In this document: piece after piece, positions 11,297 to 22,329 of the stretch
Position numbering within the stretch: position 1 is the stretch's first letter
Layout of the letters: each line of letters begins with the position of its first letter
NCBI RefSeq assembly: GCF_001411555.2
Contig: NC_049909.1
Span: forward strand, 14,132,686-14,196,685
Direction: 5' to 3'
DNA from: Juglans regia
Lineage: Eukaryota > Streptophyta > Magnoliopsida > Fagales > Juglandaceae
DNA length: 64,000 nt
The notes under the pieces: model-generated
The model's database searches: none
What the model was told of the DNA's origin: nothing
Seen by the model: the letters and a program-made list of their open reading frames with translations, nothing else
Made by a program: the position numbers and the translations under genes

Positions 11297-14200
11297 CACA
11301 CATGGATTTGCAGGACAGGGAGAGACCTGGGTTAACTTTCCAGCCATTGAAGTAACCAATCTCTGCAATTTCTTCTTGTTGATTCTTGTAATGCGTGCTG
11401 TACCTTGGTAGTTGGTAGGGACATTTAAAGAATTGTATAAGCAAATGGTGAAAATTAATCATGTAACCATTGGTCCATCTCTTAACAAGTTTCCTTGGTA
11501 CAACCAGCAGTGCCTTCCACTTCAAGCCGTTTAATTCGCAGAAAAACTTCTACCATTACAAAAATTTCAAGAAAGTGAGCACAGAAAGCCATATACAGAT
11601 CCTTTTTTAAGAGAGAGAGAGAGAGAGACAGAGAATATGAATTGTGGTCGTACCCGTAGAAGAATTGGGATAGAAAACATCTGATAAATAGTCTACTGCT
11701 TAGTGTGGGAATGGGCAAGTGGCATGGCGTTGCATGATGTTCACTATTTATGGGAAGAGGGTAAGAGTGGGTGCACCGGTGTGTTTTTTTATATCTAACC
11801 AATACGCTGAGAGTAATGCTATAATTTTACTTATAATTTTATGAAAAAAACCCATTTTATTATTTATTAGTTTTTTAATATAAATTTTGAATTTTAATTT
11901 TTATAATTTTCAGCACATCAATAACACTTCGCACGCATTATTATGTTAGTAAAAATTATAAATGCTGCTAGTGAAACACAGTAACAAAATAAAATAAAAT
12001 TACAATAAAATTAAAATTTAAATAGAACCAATTTGAACTAAGGTACGAGAGAAGATTTAACCCCTCTTTAATTTATAAAATCTCAAATGAATCGGTGCGG
12101 CAAATAGTGGTGGAACGAGACATTTTTTAATAGGGGGCCAATTTTTTCAAATGTGTAATATTTATATAAAATAGTATTAAATAAATTTGAAGTTTAATTC
12201 CACGATAAATCATAACTATATATAAAAGTTGCATTTCGGTAAAATCATCTTTAAAAAGAACTTTCATTTCGAAGAAAGAATTTGTAATTTGTCATCTACA
12301 TGTACAAACGTGATTCTCAAAAACGCAACTTTTATATATGGTGAAATTCAAACTGGAATTATATATATATATTTTCCATAAATTTTTAATATAATTTTAT
12401 TTTAATTGAAGTATTTCTATAAAATAATTTATAGAAATAAAGTTGTTTATATAAATAGTAAATACCTCTAATTAAAAACATAATTATATAAATAATTATA
12501 AAATAAATTATACACGTGTCATTACTCAGACACAGATGCTAATTAAAATGTAGGAAGATCTTCAATCTTCTTGTTGTACACGAAGAAAAGAGAGAGATTT
12601 CTATTAGCCAAAAGTCTATTCGGCTCCCCATTATTACGAGAAGTATATGTGATTCTCATTTTCTGCTCTTAATATCCTTTTGGTAATGAAAAAGATATTT
12701 ATTTACACATTTAGTATATGAACTTATGTTGTTCGAATAATAATAATAAAATAATTAATTTTTAATTATTTTTATAACCATAAAGAGTTGAAAACTTGAA
12801 AGTAATTATAAGCAAAAAATATTATCGCGACTTTTTACACGAATTTGAGTCTTTGAATGATAGAAAGATGCATAAAAAATAAGTCTACAACAATTATTAT
12901 TATTTTTTAATATCATTAAATACTGAACAAATAAATGATGTAAATCTTTTTTTTTTTTTTTAAATACCTTGATACATCGCTTTATGGGCAGAGCGGAGTT
13001 GTAGGTAGTTCAGTGCTACAATGTCTCCTCAATTTGCCTACTTGGTCTGCCTCCTAGTGCAAATTGTCATTTATTTATTTATTTTTATTTTAAACATTTT
13101 TTAGACATGTTTCAACATTTTTTAGACATGTTTAAATTTTTTTTAAAATATATATAAAAAAATACCAATAAGTTAATAGTTGCTTCTAGGGGTGGGAACT
13201 ATGTTGTAGATTGGGGGTGCCCTCCAAAAGTTTTAAAAATTAGTCTTATATATTGTATAATTACAATTTTAAGTGTAAATATTTTAAAAATATTTAAGAT
13301 TGCCCCCAACACTCGAACACATAGTATATCACTCAAATATCTTTAAGTCCATTAATATAATAAAAAATAATAGTTGCAGTCGTGAGTGTGCAAGCGATAC
13401 ATAATCATTTTAAAAAAAATGAATAAATACGGGATCCACATGAAAAAAATTAATTTTTTAATAGTAGACCTCACTCTTTTTCAAAGTGATTGCACGGCCT
13501 TGGGCACTCCATGACTCTATTTAGCATTATTCTAATATAATATCCTTGATTTGACATCTCTATCTCCCTTTATTTGTCTTTGGTGTGCATTGTGCGATTT
13601 GTTTAGTTTCATATCAATGATATCATATAAGTTTTTCTTATCTTTCTGAAGTTATATAATTACATGATTTTTTAATTTTATTTTCTCATCTGGGTTATTC
13701 TCAACTTCATTGAGTTTCTTGACTATCACCTGTACATAATCTTTCTTTACAACCTTTGAGATATTTTTAACTACATATTAATCATTTAACTAATTAGAAG
13801 AGTCAAGAGAGTTTATCTAATAGTTAAAACAAATATGGAAGATTCTTACATATGGGAGGCATCAAATTTATTTAGCAAGATGGTTGATGAGACGTTTCTA
13901 GAGAGATAGAGAGAGTATGTGAAGAATTTATTTTCTTTTGTGAAAAATTTATTAGTTATTCACGTGTTGTTTTTTGTTCACTTATTAATAATAATATAAT
14001 TATACAATAAAAATCTAACGACTTTTATATTATTAGATACTTTTTTCAGATTTATTATTGATCTATAATTTTTTTTAAAGTTTAGAAAAATATGAGTAAG
14101 TCGAGAACAATTGTATAATTTTATGACGTATGATTATTTTTTTATATAGTCACGTGCAAAAAGTACATATTACTTATGTTGACACATACTGTACACTTTG

Positions 14201-14500
14201 CCGATCGCCTCCTAGACACTAAATTCTAGTTCTGTCTCTGGTTGCTGCTTCCTTAACTATTTAGTAAAAAAAATTTAAAAATAAATTAAATGCATGATCA
14301 GCGATTAAAATGAGGTAGCGTAATAGTATTAATCTTATTTATTTTAGTTTTTTGGTTGAGAGAAATGTAATTGGCTGAGGTGGGTTGTGATCGAGGGCTA
14401 GGCGAGAGGGAGGGCAGGGGGTGTGCATGCATGGGTTTTGTAATAGCTATGATTTTGAATAAAAATGTAAAGAAGAAGATGATGGTGATTAAATGTATTA
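11297..14500. other. CPI1 3' flank and AT-rich intergenic DNA
   Basis: Positions 11,430-11,640 are the CPI1 3' flank, which recurs in the pseudogene copy at 35,935-36,026 and 37,896-37,990, ending in a (GA)n tract at 11,611-11,630. Beyond lies AT-rich DNA. An imperfect inverted repeat (12,211-12,232 with 12,325-12,340, core tatataaaagttgc) may be an old hairpin element. A fold-back MITE lies at 13,374-13,530. I see no gene here. Confidence 0.5.
13374..13530. mobile_element. Fold-back MITE, family A (copy 1)
   Basis: About 160 bp with long imperfect inverted arms: the left arm carries gcagtcgtgagtgtgcaagc and the right arm tgattgcacggc...gggcactccatgact. The centre has aattaattttttaatagtag. 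The same structure recurs at about 33,236, 40,192, 40,679 and 56,476. It is non-coding and typical of small non-autonomous DNA transposons. Confidence 0.65.
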
Positions 14501-14560
14501 TATTGATCACTCACTATCTCTATTGAAATTGCGTAAATTAAGGCCTGCTTCGAGGGAGGC

Positions 14561-14756
14561 TTCCCGTGGCCACCATTGGCCTCACGTCGTGTAACATGTT
14601 TAAGGTGGTGCTTTGGCACTGCGGTCAAGCGAGGTACATGTGCTTTTAACTTTAGCCCATTACACTGCAGCCTTGTCGTCCTAATTAGCTTTATTCCTGG
14701 GGCTAACCTGATCTCTTTAAGCAAAGATTGCTTGCACTAGAGGGACATCCAAACAC

Positions 14757-14804
<48 letters not shown>

Positions 14805-14820
14805 CTCTACCTCTATCAAA
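14561..14820. repeat. Duplicated 5' block of DUF247 copy 1 with CT/AT microsatellite
   Basis: Positions 14,568-14,705 (from cattggcctcacgtcg to the ggggcta tract) are nearly identical to 38,645-38,773 ahead of DUF247 copy 5. Both are followed by a (CT)n-(AT)n microsatellite (14,756-14,804 here) and the same 3' tail atctctacctctatcaaac. This is direct evidence that the two gene copies were duplicated together with their upstream DNA. No coding content is visible. Confidence 0.75.
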
Positions 14821-14978
14821 CTTTAAATAGATCTTCCAAATTGAGGGAAATAATAATAATAATAAAAGGAGTAAAAAACATGAAATTAGACACGTTAGAC
14901 ATAAGACTACTAATTTTTAACGTTAGGAATGTTCGGTTTTCAAGTTTGTGATAGTCATGTCATTTGGAAAAGTGGTGC

Positions 14979-15206
14979 TTATAAAGCCAAACAGTCACCG
15001 ATCTTCTCCGACGTAGATCTCTCTCTCTCTCTCTCTCTGCGTGTGTGAAGTTTGAATCCCATAGCTAACAAGTCTTTTCCCATTTCCTATTGTGAGTAGG
15101 TTGCTTTTTCTTTTCCGTTTCGCCACTTCTTGTATTCCAAATCAACAAAGTCTAACCCTCCCCAACAGCACTCGCCATCAAGAAATCCTTCTCCAATATC
15201 ATCAGG
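14979..15206 (+). promoter_or_regulatory. Promoter and leader exon of DUF247 copy 1
   Basis: A TATA-like ttataaag at 14,979-14,986 is followed by a pyrimidine-rich leader. A conserved stretch then ends in a strong 5' splice site (atcatcag|gtacgtacg, donor at 15,206). The stretch ctccccaacagcactcgcca is shared with the leader exons of copies 4 and 5. In copy 5 this exon codes in frame from an ATG; here that ATG is not conserved, so translation probably starts in the main exon. Confidence 0.5.
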
Positions 15207-15651
15207 TACGTACGTAATTTCCACTATGTACTGTTTACAATGTGTGTGTGTATCTCTTTATATAAATCATATCAGTACAAGTATGCATGAGAAAATAATA
15301 TAAAATGAAATAAACGGTTACATGATACAGCAGTGCTGCACTACTAACACAATACAGACGAAGGAATATTTCTTGAATCTTCTATAGCTGAGGTGGATGC
15401 ACATGGCTGAGTGAATTTTCTTTGGCTGTGCACCTTCATTGCTCTAATTTGGCTGTGCACTTGTATTGCTTAGGTTGATACGTATAAACACAAACTTTGA
15501 AGGATAATTACTTGAATTATATGGTTTCAATTGCTGTAATTTTGTTAGACATATATATAGAACGCCCCAAATAATCTTCCTATCTGTTTCTATTTATTTA
15601 TTGATTACTGAAGTAGATTCCTCAACTATTTTGGATTTCCTAGAACATCTG

Positions 15652-16977
15652 ATGGCGGATGCCAACAGAAGCAATCAAAATTCAACCCAGATTATGGATG
15701 CAGAAGGAATTGCATCTAAAATTCATGGAAAGCTTGTCCAATATCGACCACCACCACTATCTCAGTGTTCCATATTTAAAGTGCCCAGTATGCTACGCAG
15801 GGATCATGAAAAGGCTTTCACGCCGGAGGTAGTTTCGATCGGTCCATTTCACCGCAACAATACGCAGCTGCAAGAAATGGAAAATAATAAGCTATGGTAT
15901 TTGAAATGCCTCCTCAATCGAACAAGAACTACGGAATTGAAGAGCTTGGTAGAAGCCATCGAAAGCATTGAGCAGGATTGCCGTAAATGCTATTCAGAAG
16001 TGGGTGATCTTACAAGAGACGAATTCATAGAGATGATGGTGATTGATGGTTGCTTTATCCTTGAATTCCTCTGTAGATACAAGGCCAGAGATAAGCTGGA
16101 AAGATATGAAGAACGCAGATGTATGGATACATATAAAGAATTAGAGCTCGGATGTTCGGAAGTATATTTTCGAGAAATATCGATGGAACTAAAAGGAGGG
16201 GATGATCCCGTGTTCAAAACGTCTTGGATGCCAAGGAAAATAGTAGCAGACTTGCTTCTACTTGAGAATCAACTTCCTTGGTGCGTGCTCGTCTGTTTGT
16301 TGAACCTCATGACCAACTGGAAAACAACTGATCAGTACAAGAACTGCCTACTTGATGATCTTGTTGCCATTCTTGTTAAGGAGTACATAATATTCTATTA
16401 CGGCCAGCACCAGTTCAATAGGCTTGGAACACACAAGCATTTACTCGATTGCTTCCGAAACTATTTAGTTGGATCATGCACTATAAAACGGCCTGTATCT
16501 CCGCCTGCAAGCTCCGTACACCCAAAGTGGATGCCAATTAAGTCCGTGACGGAGCTTTTGGACTTTGGAGTTGGTTTCTTTCGTGCTCCAGACGGAGCAA
16601 ACTTCCTCGATGTAAAGTTCGAAGAAGGCCGCAAAATGAAAATGCCAGCAATAGTTATAGAGGAGAACACAGAATCTTTGTTTAGAAACCTCATCGCATT
16701 TGAGCATTGTGATCCGAGGAAGGGCTATGAAATCACGTCTTATGCTGCTCTCTTGGATTGCCTGATTAAGTCTCCCGAAGATGCACGTCATCTCGAACAG
16801 AAACATATTCTACGAATTATTGGTTTGAGCAATGAGGACAGGGCAAGTTTCTTAATGAGGCTGCTTTATAATAATGATACCAGTTTCCATGGTTTTCTCT
16901 ACTCAGACCTCTGCCACGACGTGAATGTACAAAATTTATTCCTCCAGATGGACGGTATGGGCAGCAGCAAGTCTTAG
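15652..16977 (+). CDS. DUF247 (UPF0481) protein, copy 1, C-terminal membrane anchor lost
   Basis: The protein has 441 residues from the ATG at 15,652, chosen because the same MAD(S/A)NRSNQ start recurs in copy 5; the frame is open a little further upstream without another ATG. DUF247 landmarks are CSIFKVPSMLRRDHEKAF with PEVVSIGPFH (about 40-65), MMVIDGCFILEFL (about 128), IVADLLLLENQLPWCVL (about 198) and SLFRNLIAFEHCDP (about 340). It keeps an insert with YFREISMELKGG that copies 3 and 4 lack. Copies 3, 4 and 5 end in a hydrophobic anchor. Here a 4-bp insertion after codon DVN (about 16,922) shifts the frame, and a later deletion removes the anchor-coding DNA, so the protein stops at MDGMGSSKS. 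It may be a soluble variant or a young pseudogene. A poly(A)-like aataaag lies at about 17,165. Confidence 0.85.
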   Translation: MADANRSNQNSTQIMDAEGIASKIHGKLVQYRPPPLSQCSIFKVPSMLRRDHEKAFTPEVVSIGPFHRNNTQLQEMENNKLWYLKCLLNRTRTTELKSLVEAIESIEQDCRKCYSEVGDLTRDEFIEMMVIDGCFILEFLCRYKARDKLERYEERRCMDTYKELELGCSEVYFREISMELKGGDDPVFKTSWMPRKIVADLLLLENQLPWCVLVCLLNLMTNWKTTDQYKNCLLDDLVAILVKEYIIFYYGQHQFNRLGTHKHLLDCFRNYLVGSCTIKRPVSPPASSVHPKWMPIKSVTELLDFGVGFFRAPDGANFLDVKFEEGRKMKMPAIVIEENTESLFRNLIAFEHCDPRKGYEITSYAALLDCLIKSPEDARHLEQKHILRIIGLSNEDRASFLMRLLYNNDTSFHGFLYSDLCHDVNVQNLFLQMDGMGSSKS

Positions 16978-17216
16978 GCGCGATTATTTTAACGAACCAA
17001 TGGAGTTTGTTAATAAGGCTTCAAATCAGCCAAGTAAATTTAGTTGATCTCAGTGTGTATTTCTTTCAATAAGTAGGTCTCCTTTGCATTTTTTTTTTGT
17101 CAAACTCGAAGTGCTAGCTGCTGCTATTTGTAATGTTTCATTAGTTTGCATAACCCAGCTTGTAATAAAGTTTTTAATATTTGTATATAGCATTACTTTT
17201 GTTGAATTATTTATTT

Positions 17217-17392
17217 GAGAAGTGCTACATGCATCAAAAGATTTTATAAAAATAAATTCACAAATTTATATGATTTTTTGTGATATGTTAAATCTATTTT
17301 ATGATAAAAATAACTTTATAATTTGACGTAAAGTCATATGTCAGTTTGTCAAATTATTTGTATAAAATTTATTTACTGCTAAAATATTTCTC
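17217..17392. mobile_element. Fold-back MITE, family B (copy 1)
   Basis: An AT-rich 176-bp unit starts gagaagtgctacatgc and ends tactgctaaaatatttctc, with imperfect inverted arms (ttttataaaaataaattc against tataaaatttatttac). A second copy at 24,472-24,652 has the same flanking DNA, so the pair arose by segmental duplication and not by two insertions. Confidence 0.55.
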
Positions 17393-17559
17393 TATGTATT
17401 TTAAAATGATGCTATCCAACAGGTCCTTTTCTAAGGAGTGAGGAATTTTCTCTCTGTCTCAGACAGAGAGCATTGTCTTCCTAAGTGACTAAGTGGAGTC
17501 TGGTATTCATGAACTCAACGGATCTTTCTACCCTGTGGGAAGGACTCAAGCTTACAAAA

Positions 17560-18870
17560 ACTAAAGATGAAGCTCTAATTCCCTACTCTCTCGCATTGCC
17601 TTTATCCTCCGCTTGAGGTAGACGCAATATTCGTTCATGTGCCCTCCACATTGTAATAGGCACAGAAGCAACGAAGCCTCCTACTATACTTGTTTCGTTC
17701 GAGATCCCTTCGTGAGCATTCTTCGCTCTTCGCTCATATATGTTGCTTTAGGGTGTCACCCTTGGGAAGACACTTCTCCTTCCCTCCCTTGTTTGTACGA
17801 ATAATTCCTCACCTTTTGCTCATTTTCAAGATTTTTGTTGCCTTTGGCCTCTTTTGATCCATGCTCTGCTTGCTCCAATTTAGACTCCCTAAGGGTAGTC
17901 AGGACTTTTACGGTGTTTTTGCATTAATGAAGCCATCGGTCCTATCCATGAATTGTCACAATGTCGTCAGAATTCTTTTTGCTAGCTCTGCCATGAATGA
18001 GCTTTTGGGCCAGATGCCTAATAGAAGCGTTGCTAATGCAATCTTCTCATCCTACTCATCTGCTATCATACGCTCCTTATTGAACTTAGTTAGGTACACA
18101 ATGAGGCTCTAATTCTCCCTCTGTTTCACTGCAAGGGGATATGAAGCCGGTCGTCTCCTTCGCCTGCTCACCATGAACTAGGTTAGGAATTGTCTGCCCT
18201 GCTCTTCAAAGCTGTCAATAGAACTCGGTTGTAAGGCTTCAAACTAAGCCCTTGCCACTTCCTTAAGGGTCAAGGGGAAAACTTGACATGCAACTTCTTC
18301 CCAAAAACCGTGTAGTGTCATATGTGCCTTAAATGTTTCCAATTGCTCAATCGGATCCCCATATCCATCATACGGCTCAATTTGGGGAACTTTGAACTTA
18401 AGCGAGAGTGGTGCTGTCATGATGTCCGCACTACAGGGCAAGTTCGTTGTGTTGAGTAAGTCATCGATCGACGAGGATGAGCGTATCCTTTTGGCCATCT
18501 TCTCGTACTTAACCATGAGGTTGTGCAGGTTGTCATGCATCTTCCTCTTCTCTTCTTCATCAAAGGTTGGCTTGCCACCACCATGGGACTCTGCTTCGTT
18601 CTTCTCGTCGTGGCTAGACCCCACATCTCTTCGTTTTAAGGCCTAGATCTCCTTCCGGAGGTTCTCTATTTCTAAGGTCATTGTTCTTAGTCTTTCCTTC
18701 ATGTTTGCAAACCTCATATCTATGTTGTCGTTCATTTGCTTGCCCACAACATTGGCTTCTTGGTCTCGGGTTACCTAAGAACGTGTTGTCGCAGGCATGC
18801 AAAGACACATTGAATTCCGTCAGATTCCATAGGTGGCGCCAAACTATTAAGGACGTGTTTTGCAACCCCC
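17560..18870 (-). pseudogene. Ty3/gypsy gag relic inserted between DUF247 copies 1 and 2
   Basis: The minus strand from 18,624 encodes a gag (KYEKMAKRIRSSSSIDDLLN; PYDGYGDPIEQLETFKAHM; CQVFPLTLKEVARA). It then degrades by stops and frameshifts down to about 17,560. Just upstream on the same strand, ttggcgccacctatggaat (about 18,825-18,845) resembles the region after a tRNA primer site. The element replaced the 5' part of DUF247 copy 2. A related gag on the plus strand lies at about 58,000-58,790. Confidence 0.75.
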
Positions 18871-19028
18871 ACAACTGTGCCCATTCCGTTCTATAGAAAT
18901 TAAGAAGGCTAGCAGAGTCTCTCCAGCCTAGTGATACCTCTTATGCATAAGTTAGCTCTTATTAGAGTGATAATTGATTATACAGAAAGGAGAAAGCTTT
19001 AGATAATATCAACGTACCATATCATCAA

Positions 19029-19793
19029 CAGTGCTCCCGACTTGATGATCTTGTCTCCTTTTCTTTTTCCGAGTATAAAGTGTTCCCAGCACCTAACTCA
19101 GCGCGCAGTCATGAAAAGCACACGCATTTACTCGATTGCTTCCGAAACTGTTTAGTTGGATCATGCACTGTAAAACGGCCTAATCGCTTAGCACCCTCAG
19201 AGCGGAACCCAGTTATGCCTGTGAAAGAGCTTATCCAGCATGGAATTCATTTGATAGCTAAAGACGGAGATAACTGCATCCTCGATGTAAAGTTCGAAGA
19301 AGGCAAAATGAAAATCCCAGTAATAGTTATAAAGGAGAACTCAGAATCTGTGTTTAGAAACCTCATCGCATTTGAGCATTGTGATCCGAGGAAGGGCTAT
19401 GAAATCACGTCTTATGCTGCTCTCTTGCATTGCCTGATTAAGTCTCCCGAAGATGCACCTCATCTCGAACAGAAACATATTCTACGAATTATTGGTTTGA
19501 GCAATGAGGACAGGGCAAGTTTCTTAAACAGGCTGCTTCATAATAATGACACCAGTTTCTATGGTTTTCTCTACTCAGACCTCTGCCAAGACGTGAACAA
19601 TACTTGTCACTCCAGATGGACGCTATGGAAAGCTACTGGCGCGATTATTTTGGAAAACCATGGGCGCTCATTACTTTCCTTTTGGGAAAGGACCATGGGC
19701 GCTCATTACTTTCCTTTTGGGAATCGTCCTTTCTTTATATCTTTCCTTAATACAAACAGTTTTTGCTATCCTCTCCTACAAGGCTTCTAAATC
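19029..19793 (+). pseudogene. DUF247 copy 2, 5'-truncated pseudogene
   Basis: Homology to copies 1 and 3 begins abruptly at about 19,029 (ctcccgacttgatgatcttg) with small indels. A clean frame covers the C-terminal half (KHTHLLDCFRNCLVGS, CILDVKFEEGKMKIPV, SVFRNLIAFEHCDP, YGFLYSDLCQDVN). The N-terminal 60 percent is missing where the gypsy relic lies. Near the end a 35-bp tandem duplication (19,658-19,692 repeated from 19,693) shifts the frame, so the hydrophobic anchor (GIVLSLYLSLIQTVFAIL) is present in the DNA but out of frame. It cannot make a normal DUF247 protein. Confidence 0.9.
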
Positions 19794-19799
19794 AGCCAA

Positions 19800-21541
19800 G
19801 TAATTTGGTTTATCTGATCAGTGTGTGTATTTCTTTCAATAAGTAGGTGTGTGTACCCATCTCCGCTTTGGCGGTGTATGGGGTTGGTGCACCCTACCTC
19901 GCGTAGTCGGAATATGGGTTTTGTCATCAAGTTATTGGTTTACTTTGTCGGAGACAGAGATGTGTACGACGAATCTCTTAGACTTCGATCTTTAGAGTTC
20001 TGTCGTCTGGGCTTGACCATGTCAGCCACGAAAGTGTGCTGATGAGCTATTAACGTTTGTAACTGACTTTTTAAGTCAAAATTGTATGTCCTTTTTATGA
20101 ATGGAATGTGACCCTTTATTATCAAAAAAAACAAAAAAAAAAGTAGGTGTGTAAGTGTGGATCCTTTACATGTTTTTTTTGTCAAACTCGAAGTACTGCT
20201 GCTATTTGTAATGTTTGTCGATGAAATAAACAAGAAAATGTCGTATTACAATATTAGACATAGTATCCATTTTTTATTTTATTTTATTACTAATGCCATA
20301 TTAGACATCAATTTCTAAATTCACATGAAATTCAAAAATAACTTCAAAAAAAAATCAAAATATAAGCAAATAGTTTTAGAAAACAAAAACTAATTGGATG
20401 GCCAACTCATTACCCACCCCACAACAGCGGGTGGGTGGCTCTTCAACTAGCGTTCTGGCCATCCCTACCATACATTATTATCATTATTATGAAAAATGTT
20501 ATCGATACCGATTATTTCTACGGACAAAGAATCCTGATTCACTCTTTTTTTTTTTTTTAAAATTTAATGATTAAGTAAATATTTTTAAATGATGTTGTGA
20601 ATTTTTTTTAAAATATTTAATGGAATTAAAAAAATGCATAAATGTAGAGACCCACACTTGGTGGCCTTAACACTGCCCTATTATTGTTATTATTTAATTA
20701 AATTTTAGTTTTTTTTTTAAAATTAGTTTTTGGCATTTTATCATATGATAGCAGCTTATTCACTTGAATAGCCACTGCACAAAATCAATCAGCCTTCGGT
20801 CTATTTTTAAACCTATTAAACTCATCACTCTGTTTGGGATTCCCTACTCTATGTTATGTCCAATGCTAGACGACAATCTGTGTGAATGAATGCCAGTGGT
20901 TTTTGCACCTTCTACTAATTAAGATCTAAATTAAAAAATAATATAAATTATCACAATGCCTTTACAGATTGATGTCGTTTGCCCAATAAAAGAGTCATAG
21001 GAAAATCGACTCTCCATTTCTCAACTCCTTCGTAAGAGACAACATGCTGTACTCAAGCTATCAAAATCACCATATATATCATCGAGTTTGTTGACAGTAT
21101 ATATACTCTACTCTTCTTGTTTGACGACTTCTAATTGACTCTCTCCATGTCCCTACACAAATCATTTGAACCTTTGATGAACCCTACATTTTTTTCAGTC
21201 GATTTATGACTCAGATCATTAGCCACCACGTTGCCCTCGCTGCTATGAGAGGTAACTGTGCAATTGTAATCTTTAATGACTTTATCAAATTAATATCTTC
21301 TAAATAAATACAATTCCAGCAAGTTTTAGATCAATAGTGGGATAGATTCACTCATAGTCCATTTTGTTGGGATGTTTATGTTAGCAACCCTTCATTTTTT
21401 AGCGAGAAATCGATGCTGCCTGTGGCACTGTCTCCCTACACTTGCCTAGAAGTCTCGCGACATCAACACCACCCTTGCCCCCAACAAGGGCTGACTCGGG
21501 CATGGTCTCAATACCACCTACAGCGCTGGCCCCCGACCTGC
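19800..21541. other. 3' flank of DUF247 copy 2 and intergenic DNA
   Basis: No gene is visible. Positions 20,160-20,400 recur at 24,060-24,290, and 20,779-20,995 recur at 27,020-27,250 downstream of copy 3, marking segmental duplication. Several poly-T and poly-A tracts are present. Confidence 0.5.
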
Positions 21542-22320
21542 CACTACAAGAAATTTGGCATTTTCCAGCGATTTTAAAATCGTCCCAACAAAAATCGCCA
21601 CAAATATAGGTTATTTCTGGCAATTTTTAAGTCGCCGCTTAATTTCGGTGCGATGATGGGAAATCATGGAGGAAAAATGTACAAATTATTTTTTGCGGCG
21701 AAATTGTACTTGTTGTGGCGATTGTGTCGTCACAATAATGTTCTATTAACTGTAGCTCATTAAATTTCCGTTGATTAAATAAAATTGCCACAATATGTAT
21801 TTTTTGCGGTGAACATTGTTGCTGTAAAAACGAATGCGCCCATTTAAACTTATTTGCGGCGAGTCAAAAGCGCCGGAAAAGCTCATTAAATTTAAAACCC
21901 CCACCTTAGGTTTTCCCCTCATTTCGTTCCCTCCTGCAGCCGTCTCTCCCCCTTTACTCTCTCTCTACCCAGTCCCTCTTTTCCCTCAAGTCTCCGCCGC
22001 GCACAGCCTATCGCCAACGGCCCCAGCACGCCTCCGCGACCTCACCTCGACGGCCACCCCCTCCTTCTCCCCCAGCCCCCACCCCAATTTCTTTCTGGCC
22101 TCACCTCTCTCTCTCTCTCTCTCTGATTTCTCTATATCGCCGTCGCTGGGGGCGCCGTTCGCAACCACCCACACCTCGACACCGTTGCCAGTCTTCCGTC
22201 GGAGCCCCTTCTCCTCTACGCCTAGCCCAGCAACCCGAGGCCCTCCCTTGCTCTGTTTGCAATCCACTGCGACCAAATGAGGAGGAGGCGCGGGGAGTAG
22301 GGCAGATGAGGCAACTGAGG
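21542..22320. mobile_element. Possible CACTA-type terminus followed by GC-rich leader-like DNA
   Basis: The sequence starts cactacaagaaatttggcat, which matches the CACTA terminal motif. Subterminal short motifs built on gcgattttaaaatcg, tcgccac and tttgcggcga follow (21,570-21,860). Positions 21,890-22,290 are GC- and pyrimidine-rich with an open frame of 148 codons from 21,834, but its composition (Ser/Pro-rich) suggests a 5' leader or captured gene start. I find no matching cttgtagtg end, so the element is truncated or the call is wrong. Confidence 0.4.
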
Positions 22321-22329
22321 CTTGCCAAT

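Noticed and set aside
15990..16806. Antisense frames inside DUF247 genes
   Set aside because: Mirror the coding strand and recur in each copy; shadows of the real gene.
21834..22280. 148-codon plus-strand frame
   Set aside because: Ser/Pro-rich translation of a pyrimidine-rich leader; an antisense frame of similar length exists and no domain is visible.
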